Below are positions 6,737 through 15,908 of a stretch of DNA of 64,000 nucleotides, one piece after another. The position numbers and the translations under genes were made by a program. This stretch comes from Salinisphaera dokdonensis (lineage in GTDB: Bacteria > Pseudomonadota > Gammaproteobacteria > Nevskiales > Salinisphaeraceae), in assembly GCF_040361215.1 (NCBI RefSeq), contig NZ_APND01000002.1, positions 310,001 through 374,000 on the forward strand, read 5' to 3'. How positions within the stretch are numbered: position 1 is the first letter of the stretch; the number at the start of each line of letters is the position of its first letter. The notes beneath the pieces are model-generated. The model saw only the letters and a program-made list of their open reading frames with translations. It had not been told where the DNA came from and did no database searches.

Positions 6737-8785
6737 TTGAAACACGTCACCACCGTCTCGATGGGTCCGTCCGCGCAGGACTATTCTTTTAAAACCAAGT
6801 TTCTGGGGAAGGACTTCACAGTCACCCGCCTGGGCGCTGACGGCGACGAGGATCGCGCCTGGGATCTGCTGCGCCGCGCGCAGGCCGACGCCGATGCGGT
6901 GGGGCTGGGGATGATCCGCGACCACTACGACGTGGGCACGCGGCGTTTCGTGCACAAGGACACGGACAAGCTGCTGAAAGTGGTGACGCGGGTACCGGCG
7001 ACCACCGGCGCCGATCTGCGCCGCATGCTGCAGGTGCGCGCGGTGCGCCATGTGCAGAAGACGCTGGGCAACTATTTCAACAACGCGCTGGTGCTGTTCC
7101 TGTCGGGCACGGTGAACTACGACATCGCGGTGGAGATGTCGCAGTACACGCCCAACCTGAGCTTTGCCGACGCCGTGCTGAAGACGGGCACGCCCGCCAT
7201 GTTGACGTCGTTATCGCAGCTGGAGATGTTCGCCACCGGCAGCACGATGGCCAACGGCATCTGGGCGGCCCGCAAGTTGGGCGCGGTGCTGCCCAAGCTG
7301 CCGAAGGTCAAGCAACGTTTTCTGGCCAAGGAGATGGCCAAGTCGCATGTGATCGTCGGCGCGATCGAGGATATCCGCGCCTTTGCGGGCGACGGCAATC
7401 TCAAGGGCAAGACACTGCTCAGCTCGGCGATCGATGAAGAAAGCCTGGCCTGGCTGAAGGAACAGGAGGTCAACCTCGCGATCGATATCTGCCCACAGCC
7501 GTTCAAGGAAGTGGTCGGCATCAACGTGATCGAGGCGATGATCCTCGCCGCGACCGGGCTCGAACCGCAGGATCTGTCGGATGACGATCTGGCCGAGATC
7601 ATCGACGAGCTCAAGCTCACGCCGCAGCTGCTGCACCCGACCGGGCAGTTTCGCAACGTGCGCCGCTTCGCTTTCATCATCCATCCGCTCAGCCAGGAAG
7701 CGATCCGGATGGGCTTCCCGCTGCTGCCGAAATCCACGCCCAAGCGCGTGATGGACCAGATCGAGAAGGCCGCCGCCATGGTGCCGCCCATGGTGTACTG
7801 CAAGATGACGAACATCGTCTCGCCGACCGGCTCCGAGGCCGAGGGCTGGCTGATCTCGGTCGGCGGCACGCCCAAGGAAATGCTCGCCCGCAGCCCGGAA
7901 TTCACCTATCGCCGGCTGCTCGCCGCCGCGGACAAGGCGCAGAAGATGGGCGCGCAGATCATCGGCCTCGGCGCGTTCACGAAGGTGGTCGGCGACGCGG
8001 GCGTGACCGTGGCCCGGCGCGCGAACCTGCCGGTGACCACCGGCAACAGCTACTCGGCGTCCGGCGCGCTATGGGCCGCCGCCGATGCCATGCGCCGCAT
8101 GGGCCTCGTGGAAGCGCCCAAGGACGGCCGCGTGCAGGCCAAGACCATGGTGATCGGCGCGACCGGCTCGATCGGCTCGGTGAGTGCGCGCCTGCTGGCG
8201 ATGGCGTTCGACGAGGTCTATCTCGCCGGCCGCGACCAGAAGAAGCTTGAGGCGCTGAAGGCGTCCATCCTCAAGGAAACGCCGGACGCCAAGGTGGTTG
8301 CGGCGGCCGACTACGAGGACCACCTGGCCGAGATGGACATGATCGTCACCTCGACCTCCGGCGCGGGCAAGAAGGTGCTGGACATCACCAAGGTGAAACC
8401 CGGCTGCGTGATCACCGACGTGGCCCGCCCGCTCGACCTGCCGCCGGAGGAATGCGCCAAGCGCCCGGATGTGCTGGTGATCGAATCCGGCGAGATCGAC
8501 CTGCCCTCCAAGGTGCAGGGCCTGCGCGATATCACCCTGCCGGAAAACATCGTCTACGCCTGTCTGGCGGAGACCATCGTGCTGGCGCTGGAAGGCCGCT
8601 TCGAGGTGTTCACGGTCGGCCGCGATACCGAGTGGCGCAAGGTGAAGGAGATCTACAAGCTCGGCCTCAAGCACGGCATGAAGCTGGCCTCGATCTCGGG
8701 CGTGAACGGCGTGTATACGGACGAGGACATCGCCAAGGTCGTCGAGCTGGCACGCGAACGGCGCAAGACCTGGGCTTCGGGTTAG
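6737..8785 (+). CDS. Two-part protein with C-terminal acyl-ACP reductase (AAR)-like domain
   Basis: A 682-residue protein starting at a TTG after GGGGAG. Residues about 308-682 align by eye with cyanobacterial long-chain acyl-ACP reductase. FAFIIHPLSQEAIRMGF matches the AAR start, and IGLGAFTKVV plus TTGNSYSA match its GGFTS/TTGNTHTA region. GATGSIG (474-480) is the NADPH-binding loop. VYACLAETIVLALEG places C609 at the AAR nucleophile (Cys294 in Synechococcus), and TVGRDTEWRKV parallels SWGRNQI. AAR reduces acyl-ACP to fatty aldehyde. Residues 1-300 form an N-terminal region I do not recognise. No aldehyde-deformylating oxygenase is adjacent. The gene is divergent from the amidase pair and appears monocistronic. 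Confidence 0.7.
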   Translation: MKHVTTVSMGPSAQDYSFKTKFLGKDFTVTRLGADGDEDRAWDLLRRAQADADAVGLGMIRDHYDVGTRRFVHKDTDKLLKVVTRVPATTGADLRRMLQVRAVRHVQKTLGNYFNNALVLFLSGTVNYDIAVEMSQYTPNLSFADAVLKTGTPAMLTSLSQLEMFATGSTMANGIWAARKLGAVLPKLPKVKQRFLAKEMAKSHVIVGAIEDIRAFAGDGNLKGKTLLSSAIDEESLAWLKEQEVNLAIDICPQPFKEVVGINVIEAMILAATGLEPQDLSDDDLAEIIDELKLTPQLLHPTGQFRNVRRFAFIIHPLSQEAIRMGFPLLPKSTPKRVMDQIEKAAAMVPPMVYCKMTNIVSPTGSEAEGWLISVGGTPKEMLARSPEFTYRRLLAAADKAQKMGAQIIGLGAFTKVVGDAGVTVARRANLPVTTGNSYSASGALWAAADAMRRMGLVEAPKDGRVQAKTMVIGATGSIGSVSARLLAMAFDEVYLAGRDQKKLEALKASILKETPDAKVVAAADYEDHLAEMDMIVTSTSGAGKKVLDITKVKPGCVITDVARPLDLPPEECAKRPDVLVIESGEIDLPSKVQGLRDITLPENIVYACLAETIVLALEGRFEVFTVGRDTEWRKVKEIYKLGLKHGMKLASISGVNGVYTDEDIAKVVELARERRKTWASG

Positions 8786-9565
8786 ACGCCCAGGCTCGGC
8801 CAGGCTGGGCTTGGTCGCTACGAAACAGGCCACCCTGCGCTGGGTGCGGCACGGCTTGGCTTTGTTTGCGCGGGACGCATGAACGACGGGCCGCGCCGCG
8901 GGCGTATCTGATTACGCTGATGAGCAAGGCTGGCCGTTGGACGGTCCTGCGGCACTGGTCGACAGACTCATCTCCCCGACGGATCACCGGCGTGCGCAGC
9001 GAGACTGCCGCAAACAACCGATCGGTACCTGCTACCCAGCGGGCCGGATGATATCTGTCCGCCGTCGCCCCGCCGGCTCGAGATCCCGGCTGTTCCGGAA
9101 CGTCACCCACGCACGCCCCGCACCCTGCGTGCCGCTCGCAAACGAACCACACCCTGCCGTGCTTTCCATGCCGGCGCCGGTCTAAGCGTAATCCGGCCAA
9201 TGCATTCGACCCTCCGACGAGCCAACTCCTGCATTAGCCACTTATATTTGCGCATGCTAATGATTCTCATTAACTATGGCGCATAGGCCGAATACGGCCG
9301 CCGGGGACATGGGTATTTTGGGGTAATCGAGAACGAAGGAGAGCTTGCGGCGACGTCCGCAGCAAGGCGGGAGCGCGATCATCGAATAGCGCTCGCGCCC
9401 TGGACAGACTCAGCGCAGCCACTTGATGGCGGAACGACCCAGCAGTCGGCTGATGCCTGGCCGCTCGGCGGCCCCGTCCGTTCACGATCGACTTTCCCCT
9501 GCAAACAGACGAAGTCGCGCCAACGCGGCTTACCGGACAACCATTGGCACGAGGGAAACAAAGCC
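8786..9565. other. Long intergenic region with hairpin and Fur box
   Basis: No convincing gene is seen in these 780 bp; the open frames here have shadow-like, arginine-rich translations. A GCCCAG/CTGGGC hairpin at 8788-8810 follows the AAR-like gene but lacks a T run. A Fur box lies at 9256-9274. The remaining 290 bp to the TonB receptor start could be a long leader; I see no other defined element in it. Confidence 0.5.
9256..9274. promoter_or_regulatory. Fur box upstream of the TonB receptor operon
   Basis: The 19 bp GCTAATGATTCTCATTAAC match the Fur consensus GATAATGATAATCATTATC at 15 of 19 positions and sit in the only AT-rich patch of the gap. The box lies about 290 bp before the TonB-dependent receptor, so transcription probably starts near here and is repressed by ferrous Fur. 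The window encodes Fur at 46360. Confidence 0.7.
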
Positions 9566-11596
9566 ATGACATCACGACACCGCGCCGCCCGGCGCAACCG
9601 CGCCCTGCTGTACGCCCTCTCGGTAAGCGGCCTGCTGACCGCGCTGCCGACAATGGCCCAGGAAGATCAGCGCAAGGACGAAAGCGATGGCCGCGGCATG
9701 CAACTCGCGCCCGTGCTGGTCGAGGGCGTCGGCCTGGGCAACGCCGCTGCCGACGCCAACCTGGCTGCCGATATCGACCGTGAACAGATCGAGACCTTCC
9801 GGCCGTCGAATGCGAAAGACCTGTTCCGCGGTGAGTCGGGGGTTACCGTGAGCGGTAGCGTCACGGCCAATCAGAAGGTGTACGTACGCGGCATCGAGGA
9901 AACCAACCTCGCCACGACCATCGACGGCGCGCGCCAGAACAACAAGCTGTTCCACCACAACGCGACGACCATCATCGACCCGCGCCTGCTCAAGAGTGCG
10001 CGCGTGGATGCCGGCGTGGCGCCGGCCGACGCGGGCCCCGGTGCGCTCGCCGGTTCGATCGCCTACGAAACGGTGGATGTCGGTGACCTGCTCGCTCCGG
10101 ACCGCAATCTTGGCGGCTATGTCGAGACCGGCTACGAGACCAATGGCGATACCTGGTCGACGCTCGGTTCGGCCTACGGTCGACAGAACGGCTTCGAGGG
10201 CCTGCTCTTTCTCAACAACGCCGACGGCGACGACTATGAAGACGGCGACGGCGACGACGTCCGCGGCTCGGCCGCCGAGCTGACCAGCGGGCTCGGCAAG
10301 GTGGCCTACGAGGCCGAGACCGGCAACCGCATCGAACTCAGCTACGAGCGCGTTACCGACGAGGGCGTGCGCCCCTATCGCGCGAACATCGGCAACATCA
10401 TCGGCGGCCGCCCGGTACCCGAAACACGCATCTACGATCTCGCGCGCGAAAACGTGATCCTGTCCTACGAGAACACCCGTGCCGACGGCCTATGGGACCC
10501 GCAGGTCACGCTCGCCTTTTCCGGTACCGATCTGGAAACGACCGAAGAAGCCCTGGCCACCGGCGACACCATCCAGTATCGCGCCGACTCCCGAAGCTAC
10601 AACGCCACGCTGGCCAACGAGATGCACTTCGACGGCGGCAGCGTGAATGTGGGCATCGACGGCTATACCGAACGCGCGAAGTTCTTCAGCGATTTCTACA
10701 ATTCGGAGGAGGAAGCCGACAACGTGGGCCTGTTCGCGCAGGCGCGGGTGAACGCGTCGAGCCGACTGGCGCTGTCCTTTGGCGGACGTATCGATCATCA
10801 GGATTTCACAGGCACGAACGGCCAGGAACAGGACAACACCGGCATCTCCGCCAACGCGGCCGCCGAGTTTGCGCTCACGGAATGGTTCGCGCTGGAAGCC
10901 GGCGCCTCGAGCAGCTTCGGTGGCATCGAACTCGCCGAGACCTATATCCAGAACCCCGACTGGGAGTACGACGAGATCGACCCGGTCCGCGGCAAGAACC
11001 GCTTTGCCGGCTTCACCATTCGTCAGTCCAACGTGACGTTCTCCGCACAGGCTTTTCGTACCGATATCGAAAACGGCCGCACGCCGAGTTTCGGCGACGG
11101 GCCAGCGCTGACCCGCGACTTCCAGAGCGAGGGTTTTGATGTCTCCCTCGGCTACGACTGGACCACCGGCTACGTACGGGCCGCGTTCTCCAGCGTCGAC
11201 ACGGAGATCGACGACGGCGCCGCCGACAGCTTCCTGGGAAATTACTTCACGGTACCCATGGGTGAGACCGCCAGCCTGACCGCCGTGCAGCGCCTCGACT
11301 CGCTGGGCGTGACCGTGGGCGGTACCGTCGAGCTCGCCTTCGACGAGGATTCACCCGCCTCGGGCGGCGCAGAGAGCACCGACGCCATCCAGGAAATCGA
11401 GGGCTACGAAGTGCTCAACCTGTTTGTCGAGTACGTGCCACGCCGTTTCGATAACCTGAGCCTGCGCGCCAGCGTGGACAACGTGTTCGACGAGGCCTAT
11501 GCCAACCGCGGCAACTACGGCCAGGAGTTCGCGACGGTCGAACCGTTGCAGGACCCGGGCCGATCGTTCGGCCTGTCGGCGCGACTGACGTATTAA
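9566..11596 (+). CDS. TonB-dependent outer-membrane receptor, iron/heme type
   Basis: A 676-residue receptor. A signal peptide (ALLYALSVSGLLTALPTMAQ) is followed by a plug domain with VYVRGIEETNLATTIDGARQ near residues 110-130 and an ADAGPGALAGSIAYET motif, close to hemin/siderophore receptors that carry DGxRQ and AGPGALGG. A beta-barrel with acidic loops then ends in a C-terminal aromatic residue (SARLTY). It imports an iron chelate or heme across the outer membrane using TonB energy. The upstream Fur box and the downstream DUF3325-DUF3649-PepSY genes, a set often found with ferric-siderophore receptors, support iron. The ligand is not deducible. Confidence 0.85.
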   Translation: MTSRHRAARRNRALLYALSVSGLLTALPTMAQEDQRKDESDGRGMQLAPVLVEGVGLGNAAADANLAADIDREQIETFRPSNAKDLFRGESGVTVSGSVTANQKVYVRGIEETNLATTIDGARQNNKLFHHNATTIIDPRLLKSARVDAGVAPADAGPGALAGSIAYETVDVGDLLAPDRNLGGYVETGYETNGDTWSTLGSAYGRQNGFEGLLFLNNADGDDYEDGDGDDVRGSAAELTSGLGKVAYEAETGNRIELSYERVTDEGVRPYRANIGNIIGGRPVPETRIYDLARENVILSYENTRADGLWDPQVTLAFSGTDLETTEEALATGDTIQYRADSRSYNATLANEMHFDGGSVNVGIDGYTERAKFFSDFYNSEEEADNVGLFAQARVNASSRLALSFGGRIDHQDFTGTNGQEQDNTGISANAAAEFALTEWFALEAGASSSFGGIELAETYIQNPDWEYDEIDPVRGKNRFAGFTIRQSNVTFSAQAFRTDIENGRTPSFGDGPALTRDFQSEGFDVSLGYDWTTGYVRAAFSSVDTEIDDGAADSFLGNYFTVPMGETASLTAVQRLDSLGVTVGGTVELAFDEDSPASGGAESTDAIQEIEGYEVLNLFVEYVPRRFDNLSLRASVDNVFDEAYANRGNYGQEFATVEPLQDPGRSFGLSARLTY

Positions 11597-11763
11597 GACG
11601 GGGCGGCGCGCCGCTGCCCGCGACTGTTGCTATGTGACCCGGCTCAAGCGGCAGAAGGGATGAACCGAATGCAATCCATGTCGAACGGGCGACTCGTTCT
11701 TGCCGCAGGTCGGACTCCACGATCGACTTGGCCGGCAAGGCGCATGGCGAGCCCGGTTTGCTG

Positions 11764-12063
11764 ATGCTCTTGGCAAGTCTTTCATGCGGTATCGGTGCGG
11801 GCTTGATCTATTTCGCGCACCCGAACCAGACGGCGCGTACGCGGCCGCTGACGCCTGCCGTGGGCGGGCTCGGCGGGCTGTTCTGTCTGGTCGGCCTCGG
11901 CCTATGGATTGCCGAGCACGGCGCTTTGGTCGGCCTGACCATCGCGCTGACGCTCTGGATGCTGGTGTTCACGCTACTGCCGTATCTGGCGGCTTGGCTG
12001 GGTAAGCACCCCAGCCCATTGCGTCGCCCCGGCCAGCGCGGCCATTCCCGGCCGCACGGCTGA
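11764..12063 (+). CDS. DUF3325-like small membrane protein
   Basis: A 99-residue protein with three likely membrane helices (about residues 1-18, 33-52 and 58-80). The ATG at 11764 (MLLASLSCGIGAGLIYFAHP) matches the usual DUF3325 start; a TTG at 11728 would add 12 residues. DUF3325 proteins occur with TonB receptors and PepSY membrane proteins in iron-uptake operons; their biochemical role is unknown. Its stop overlaps the next start (TGATG), indicating translational coupling. The family call rests on pattern and context. Confidence 0.65.
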   Translation: MLLASLSCGIGAGLIYFAHPNQTARTRPLTPAVGGLGGLFCLVGLGLWIAEHGALVGLTIALTLWMLVFTLLPYLAAWLGKHPSPLRRPGQRGHSRPHG

Positions 12064-12344
12064 TGTGGGGCCAGACGACCGCCGGGTTCCTTGCCGGTCT
12101 GCCACTGGCTTTTCTAAGCGTGGCCCTGCTCGCCAGCCCGCTGCCGTTCGAGCTGAAGACGAAGTTCACGCTCACCGTCGTATTCGCCCTGCCCATGTAT
12201 TGCGTAACGATCACGGCCGCGTTCGCTGCCGCGCGCGGCTATAAGGCCTGGGGCTGGATGCTGGCGGCCAACCTCGTCTGTGGCGCTCTGTTGTTCGTCG
12301 CCGTACAGCTCGGCTGGTACGGGCTGCCGGAAGGGCTGCAATGA
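12063..12344 (+). CDS. DUF3649-like small membrane protein of iron-uptake operons
   Basis: A 93-residue protein with three hydrophobic segments: LAGLPLAFLSVALLASPLP, then KFTLTVVFALPMYCVTITAAF, then WMLAANLVCGALLFVAVQL. Size, topology and position between the DUF3325-like and PepSY genes fit the DUF3649 family annotated as iron-uptake proteins. Start and stop overlap both neighbours (TGATG upstream, ATGA downstream), so the three are expressed as a coupled set. Molecular function is unknown; the family assignment is moderate. Confidence 0.6.
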   Translation: MWGQTTAGFLAGLPLAFLSVALLASPLPFELKTKFTLTVVFALPMYCVTITAAFAAARGYKAWGWMLAANLVCGALLFVAVQLGWYGLPEGLQ

Positions 12345-13975
12345 AAGGGGCGACGATCAAGCGTTTCACCAGTCTGCACACATGGACAGGCATCACGACC
12401 GGCGTACTGCTGTTCGTCGCCTTCTATGCCGGCGCATTGACGGTCTACAAGGCCGAGATCGACGCGTGGGCCAATCCCGTCGTACATGCCGAACTGGAGG
12501 CCGAACGCACTGAGCGGCTTTTCACTCCACAGCAGGCCGTCGAAGCCTTCATAAACAGCCCGCACTTCACGCCCGATTTCTATCTGTTCTCCTCGCGTTA
12601 TCGCACCCATCTGCCGGACGGCGGCGAAACGCCGGGACGCTACGCCATCTACTGGAGTGAACGCGTCGATGGCGAACGGGTCGGCTGGGATGTGTTCGAG
12701 CCGGGCGGCCAGCCAATCCAGAGCAATGCCGCGACCACCAGCCAGGCAGCCAACTTCATCGAGCTGCTGCATTTCACCATGGGCCTGCCGGAGACCTTCG
12801 GCACCTATCTGTTCGGCGCGGTTACGCTGCTCTACGGTGTGGCGTTACTTTCCGGGCTGGTGATCCACCTGCCGCATCTGGTCAAGGATCTGTTCTCGAT
12901 GCGGATCGGGAGCAACCTCAAGCTGTTCTGGCAGGACGCACACAACGTGATTGGCGTACTGAGCCTGCCGTTCCATCTGATGTTCGTGGTGACGTCGCTG
13001 GTGCTGGCACTCACCCTGGTCGCGATTCTGGGCACCAGTTTCTTCACCCTGGGCAACCAGTTTCCCACCGACCGCATAGGCGAGCTCTACGAGGTGGCGC
13101 CGCACCCGGCAGCAAGCGACACGCCGGCCGACATGCTCGATGTGCCGACCCTGTTCGCCCGCGTGAAAGAAATCCAGCCGGACTTCACCGTAAGCTCGAT
13201 TCACTGGCACGGCTACGGCACGGCCACCGCGGCCGCGGAGATCTCGGGCGACTACCCGGATAGCCTGATCAGCAGCGCTGATATCCAGCTCGATGCGAGC
13301 ACCGGCGCGCTACAGGGCGCCAACCTGCCCGGGGCCCACAACCCGGCATTGGCCGCCAGCGGGGTGGTCGTGAGTCTGCATTTCGCGCGCTTCGGTGAAG
13401 GGCTGGGCCGCCAGCTCGTTCGCCTGTCCTACCTGCTGCTCGGCCTGCTCGGCGCGTTCCTGTTCTACAGCGGCAACCTGCTGTGGATCGAAACCCGCCG
13501 CAAACGCCGCAATACACAGCAGCCGCATCTCCATCATGCGCTGGCGCGGCTGACAGTCGCTGGCTGCCTGGGCACGGTGCTGGGCATTTCGCTGCTGTTG
13601 CTCACCGCCAAACTGCTGCCGGCAGAATCGCTGCTGCGCGCGGCCTGGGTGCCCAACGCCTGGTATCTCGGCCTGGCCGCGAGCGCCGCCTGGGTGCTGC
13701 TGCGCCCGGTCTGGCGTGGCACCGTGGAAGTGCTGTGGGCCTGTGCCGTGATCACCGCCGCCGTGCCGATCGCCAACGCGATCATCTACATGCCACCTTG
13801 GCAAAGCGCTCTCATCGCACCGGGCGTGTTCGGCGTGGATCTCGTCGCCCTGCTGCTCGCGATCGGCTTCGCGCTGACCGCACGCGCCGCGGCCCGGCGC
13901 GCCCACAATGGCCAGCCCAACAGCGTCTGGGCCGACACGCCGCGCCTCGCTACGCACGAAGGCGCTAGCCTTTAG
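12341..13975 (+). CDS. PepSY-associated transmembrane protein, putative ferric reductase
   Basis: A 544-residue inner-membrane protein. The first helix region (HTWTGITTGVLLFVAFYAGAL, with a conserved histidine at the membrane edge) is the PepSY-TM signature, followed by a large periplasmic domain and further helices with conserved histidines (IELLHFTMGLPET, HNVIGVLSLPFHLMF, SLHFARFGEGLGR). At least seven membrane segments are predicted. Members next to siderophore receptors are thought to reduce ferric iron in the periplasm via heme bound by the membrane histidines; that role is inferred. It is the last gene of the Fur-box operon and converges with DUF971. Confidence 0.82.
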   Translation: MKGATIKRFTSLHTWTGITTGVLLFVAFYAGALTVYKAEIDAWANPVVHAELEAERTERLFTPQQAVEAFINSPHFTPDFYLFSSRYRTHLPDGGETPGRYAIYWSERVDGERVGWDVFEPGGQPIQSNAATTSQAANFIELLHFTMGLPETFGTYLFGAVTLLYGVALLSGLVIHLPHLVKDLFSMRIGSNLKLFWQDAHNVIGVLSLPFHLMFVVTSLVLALTLVAILGTSFFTLGNQFPTDRIGELYEVAPHPAASDTPADMLDVPTLFARVKEIQPDFTVSSIHWHGYGTATAAAEISGDYPDSLISSADIQLDASTGALQGANLPGAHNPALAASGVVVSLHFARFGEGLGRQLVRLSYLLLGLLGAFLFYSGNLLWIETRRKRRNTQQPHLHHALARLTVAGCLGTVLGISLLLLTAKLLPAESLLRAAWVPNAWYLGLAASAAWVLLRPVWRGTVEVLWACAVITAAVPIANAIIYMPPWQSALIAPGVFGVDLVALLLAIGFALTARAAARRAHNGQPNSVWADTPRLATHEGASL

Positions 13976-14043
13976 GCAGCGGCCTGTGTCTCGGTGCTCG
14001 CTACCCCCTGTAGCCGGGGCATCGAGGCGTTCTCAGCGCGCCG

Positions 14044-14403
14044 CTAGTGCCAGAGCTTGTCGCGCGAGGCCTCGGCTTTTTCCAGGCGACCGAGGTATTC
14101 GTTCCAGTTGTCTTCGTAGTTGTCGCCCAGTTCGCGCAGCGTCTCCCAGGAGAAGATGCCGGTGTTGTGGCCGTCGTCGAAATTGAGCTGGACGGCGTAG
14201 TTGCCGACCGGCTCGATCGAGGTGACGCCCACGTCGCGCTTGCCGGTGACCAGTTCCATAGGCCCGCCGTGGCCGCGCACTTCCGCCGAGGGCGAATAGA
14301 CGCGCAGGTATTCCAGCGGCAGCTTGTAGTTGGCGCCGTCCGGGTATTCGACTTCGAGCACCTTGGACTTCTGGTGCAGGGTGATGTCGGTAGGGGCTTC
14401 CAT
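14044..14403 (-). CDS. DUF971 family protein (GBBH-like N-terminal domain)
   Basis: A 119-residue protein consisting of one DUF971 domain, the fold found at the N-terminus of gamma-butyrobetaine hydroxylase. The LPLEYLRVYSPSAEVRGHG core and NYAVQLNFDDGHNTGIFSWETLRELG segment are diagnostic. It follows hslV-hslU, a conserved gammaproteobacterial arrangement, although a terminator lies between. Stand-alone members have been linked to iron-sulphur cluster or Mrp/ApbC-type functions; the role here is not shown. Confidence 0.88.
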   Translation of the reverse strand: MEAPTDITLHQKSKVLEVEYPDGANYKLPLEYLRVYSPSAEVRGHGGPMELVTGKRDVGVTSIEPVGNYAVQLNFDDGHNTGIFSWETLRELGDNYEDNWNEYLGRLEKAEASRDKLWH

Positions 14404-14427
14404 GGCGTTCGCCTTGTTGAGGGCATG

Positions 14428-14460
14428 AAAAAGCCGGGACAGGATAAACCCGCCCCGGCT
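14428..14460 (-). terminator. Terminator between hslU and the DUF971 gene
   Basis: On the minus strand, AGCCGGG and CCCGGCT arms around a 15-nt loop are followed by TTTTT. It lies 39 bp past hslU and would limit read-through into the DUF971 gene, which begins 25 bp beyond. The sequence just beside it also gives a plus-strand GCGGGCTTTTTT. Confidence 0.7.
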
Positions 14461-14498
14461 CGATGCGGGCTTTTTTCGCCCGGTATCCGACCTGTCCG

Positions 14499-15908
14499 CT
14501 AGAGAATATAGCGCGACAGGTCTTCGTCGGCTGCCAGATCCTTGAGCTTGCCGTCGACATAGGCCGCGTCGATCTTGAGCGACTCGCCAGACTTGTCCGG
14601 GGCCTCGAAGGAGATTTCCTCCATCAGTCGTTCCATCACGGTATGCAGACGCCGGGCGCCGATGTTCTCGGTGCCTTCGTTGACCTTGAAGGCCATCTCG
14701 GCGATGCGATGCACGCCGTCATCGGTGAACTCGATGGACACGCCTTCGGTGTTCATCAGCGCGCCGTACTGTTCGGTAAGCGAGCAGTGCGGCTCGGTGA
14801 GGATGCGCACGAAGTCCTCGGCCTTGAGCGCGTCGAGCTCGACCCGGATCGGCAGGCGGCCCTGCAGTTCCGGAATCAGGTCCGACGGCTTGGCGACGTG
14901 GAAGGCGCCCGAGGCAATGAACAGGATGTGGTCGGTGCGCACCATGCCGTATTTGGTGGAGATGGTGGAGCCTTCCACGAGCGGCAGCAGGTCGCGCTGC
15001 ACGCCTTCACGGGAGACATCGCCACCGCTGCCGCCACCGGCATCGGAGCGCTTGCAGACCTTGTCGATCTCGTCGATGAAGACGATGCCGCTGTTCTCCA
15101 CCTGCTCGATGGCCTGCGACTTGATCTGTTCCTCGTCGACCAGCTTCGCGGCTTCCTCGTCCACGATCTGGCGATAGGCGTCCTTGATCTTTATCTTCTT
15201 GCGCTTGGTCTTGTCGCCCTTCATGTTCTGGAACATGGACTGGAGCTGATTGGTCATCTCCTCCATGCCCGGGGGCGCCATGATCTCGAAGCTCTGGCCG
15301 CCCTGCTGCAGCTCCAGCTCGATTTCCTTGTCGTCGAGCTTGCCTTCACGCAGGCGCTTGCGGAATACCTGCCGCGTGGCGGTGGATTCCGTGGCCTTCT
15401 GGTCGGACTCGTTGGCCTCGTCCCAGTTCTGCGGGCGCGGCAACAGCGCGTCGAGGATGCGTTCCTCGGCAGCGTCTTCGGCCTTGATCCGCACTTCCTT
15501 CTTGGCGGCCTCGCGCGTCATCTTGATGGCGACTTCCACCAGATCGCGGATGATCGAGTCCACTTCCTTGCCGACATAGCCGACTTCGGTGAACTTGGTC
15601 GCCTCGATCTTGGTGAACGGCGCGTTGGCGAGCTTCGCCAGCCGCCGTGCGATCTCGGTCTTGCCAACACCGGTCGGGCCGATCATGAGGATGTTCTTGG
15701 GCGTGATCTCGCCGCGGATGGATTCATCCAGCTGCATCCGCCGCCAGCGGTTGCGCAGCGCAATGGCGACCGAACGCTTGGCTTCGGCCTGGCCAATGAT
15801 GTGGCGGTCAAGTTCCGCAACGATCTCGCGCGGAGTCATTTCGTGGCGCGGCAACACCGGTGTTTCGCGGTTGTCGTCGGCTACGGTCTCGGGAGCTGTT
15901 TCAGACAT
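14499..15908 (-). CDS. hslU: HslU, ATPase subunit of the HslVU protease
   Basis: A 469-residue AAA+ unfoldase. Walker A is GPTGVGKT at about residues 77-84, Walker B is IVFIDEID with DKVCKRSD, and the arginine-finger region LIPELQGRLPIRVEL precedes the C-terminal sensor-2 segment (GARRLHTVMERL). The I-domain is the charged insert between about 110 and 240. The C-terminal SRYIL tail docks in HslV. HslU hexamers unfold substrates such as SulA-like and heat-damaged proteins and feed them to HslV. The start at 15908 overlaps the hslV stop by 8 bp. Confidence 0.98.
   Translation of the reverse strand: MSETAPETVADDNRETPVLPRHEMTPREIVAELDRHIIGQAEAKRSVAIALRNRWRRMQLDESIRGEITPKNILMIGPTGVGKTEIARRLAKLANAPFTKIEATKFTEVGYVGKEVDSIIRDLVEVAIKMTREAAKKEVRIKAEDAAEERILDALLPRPQNWDEANESDQKATESTATRQVFRKRLREGKLDDKEIELELQQGGQSFEIMAPPGMEEMTNQLQSMFQNMKGDKTKRKKIKIKDAYRQIVDEEAAKLVDEEQIKSQAIEQVENSGIVFIDEIDKVCKRSDAGGGSGGDVSREGVQRDLLPLVEGSTISTKYGMVRTDHILFIASGAFHVAKPSDLIPELQGRLPIRVELDALKAEDFVRILTEPHCSLTEQYGALMNTEGVSIEFTDDGVHRIAEMAFKVNEGTENIGARRLHTVMERLMEEISFEAPDKSGESLKIDAAYVDGKLKDLAADEDLSRYIL

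Noticed and set aside
8788..8810. Hairpin after the AAR-like gene as an intrinsic terminator
   Set aside because: The stem is only 6 bp and there is no T tract; it is mentioned only as a weak hairpin.
8786..9200. Long open frames on both strands after the AAR-like gene
   Set aside because: Translations are rich in Arg, Gly and Cys with no domain-like pattern, and several overlap the C-terminus of the real gene; they are composition artefacts of GC-rich DNA.
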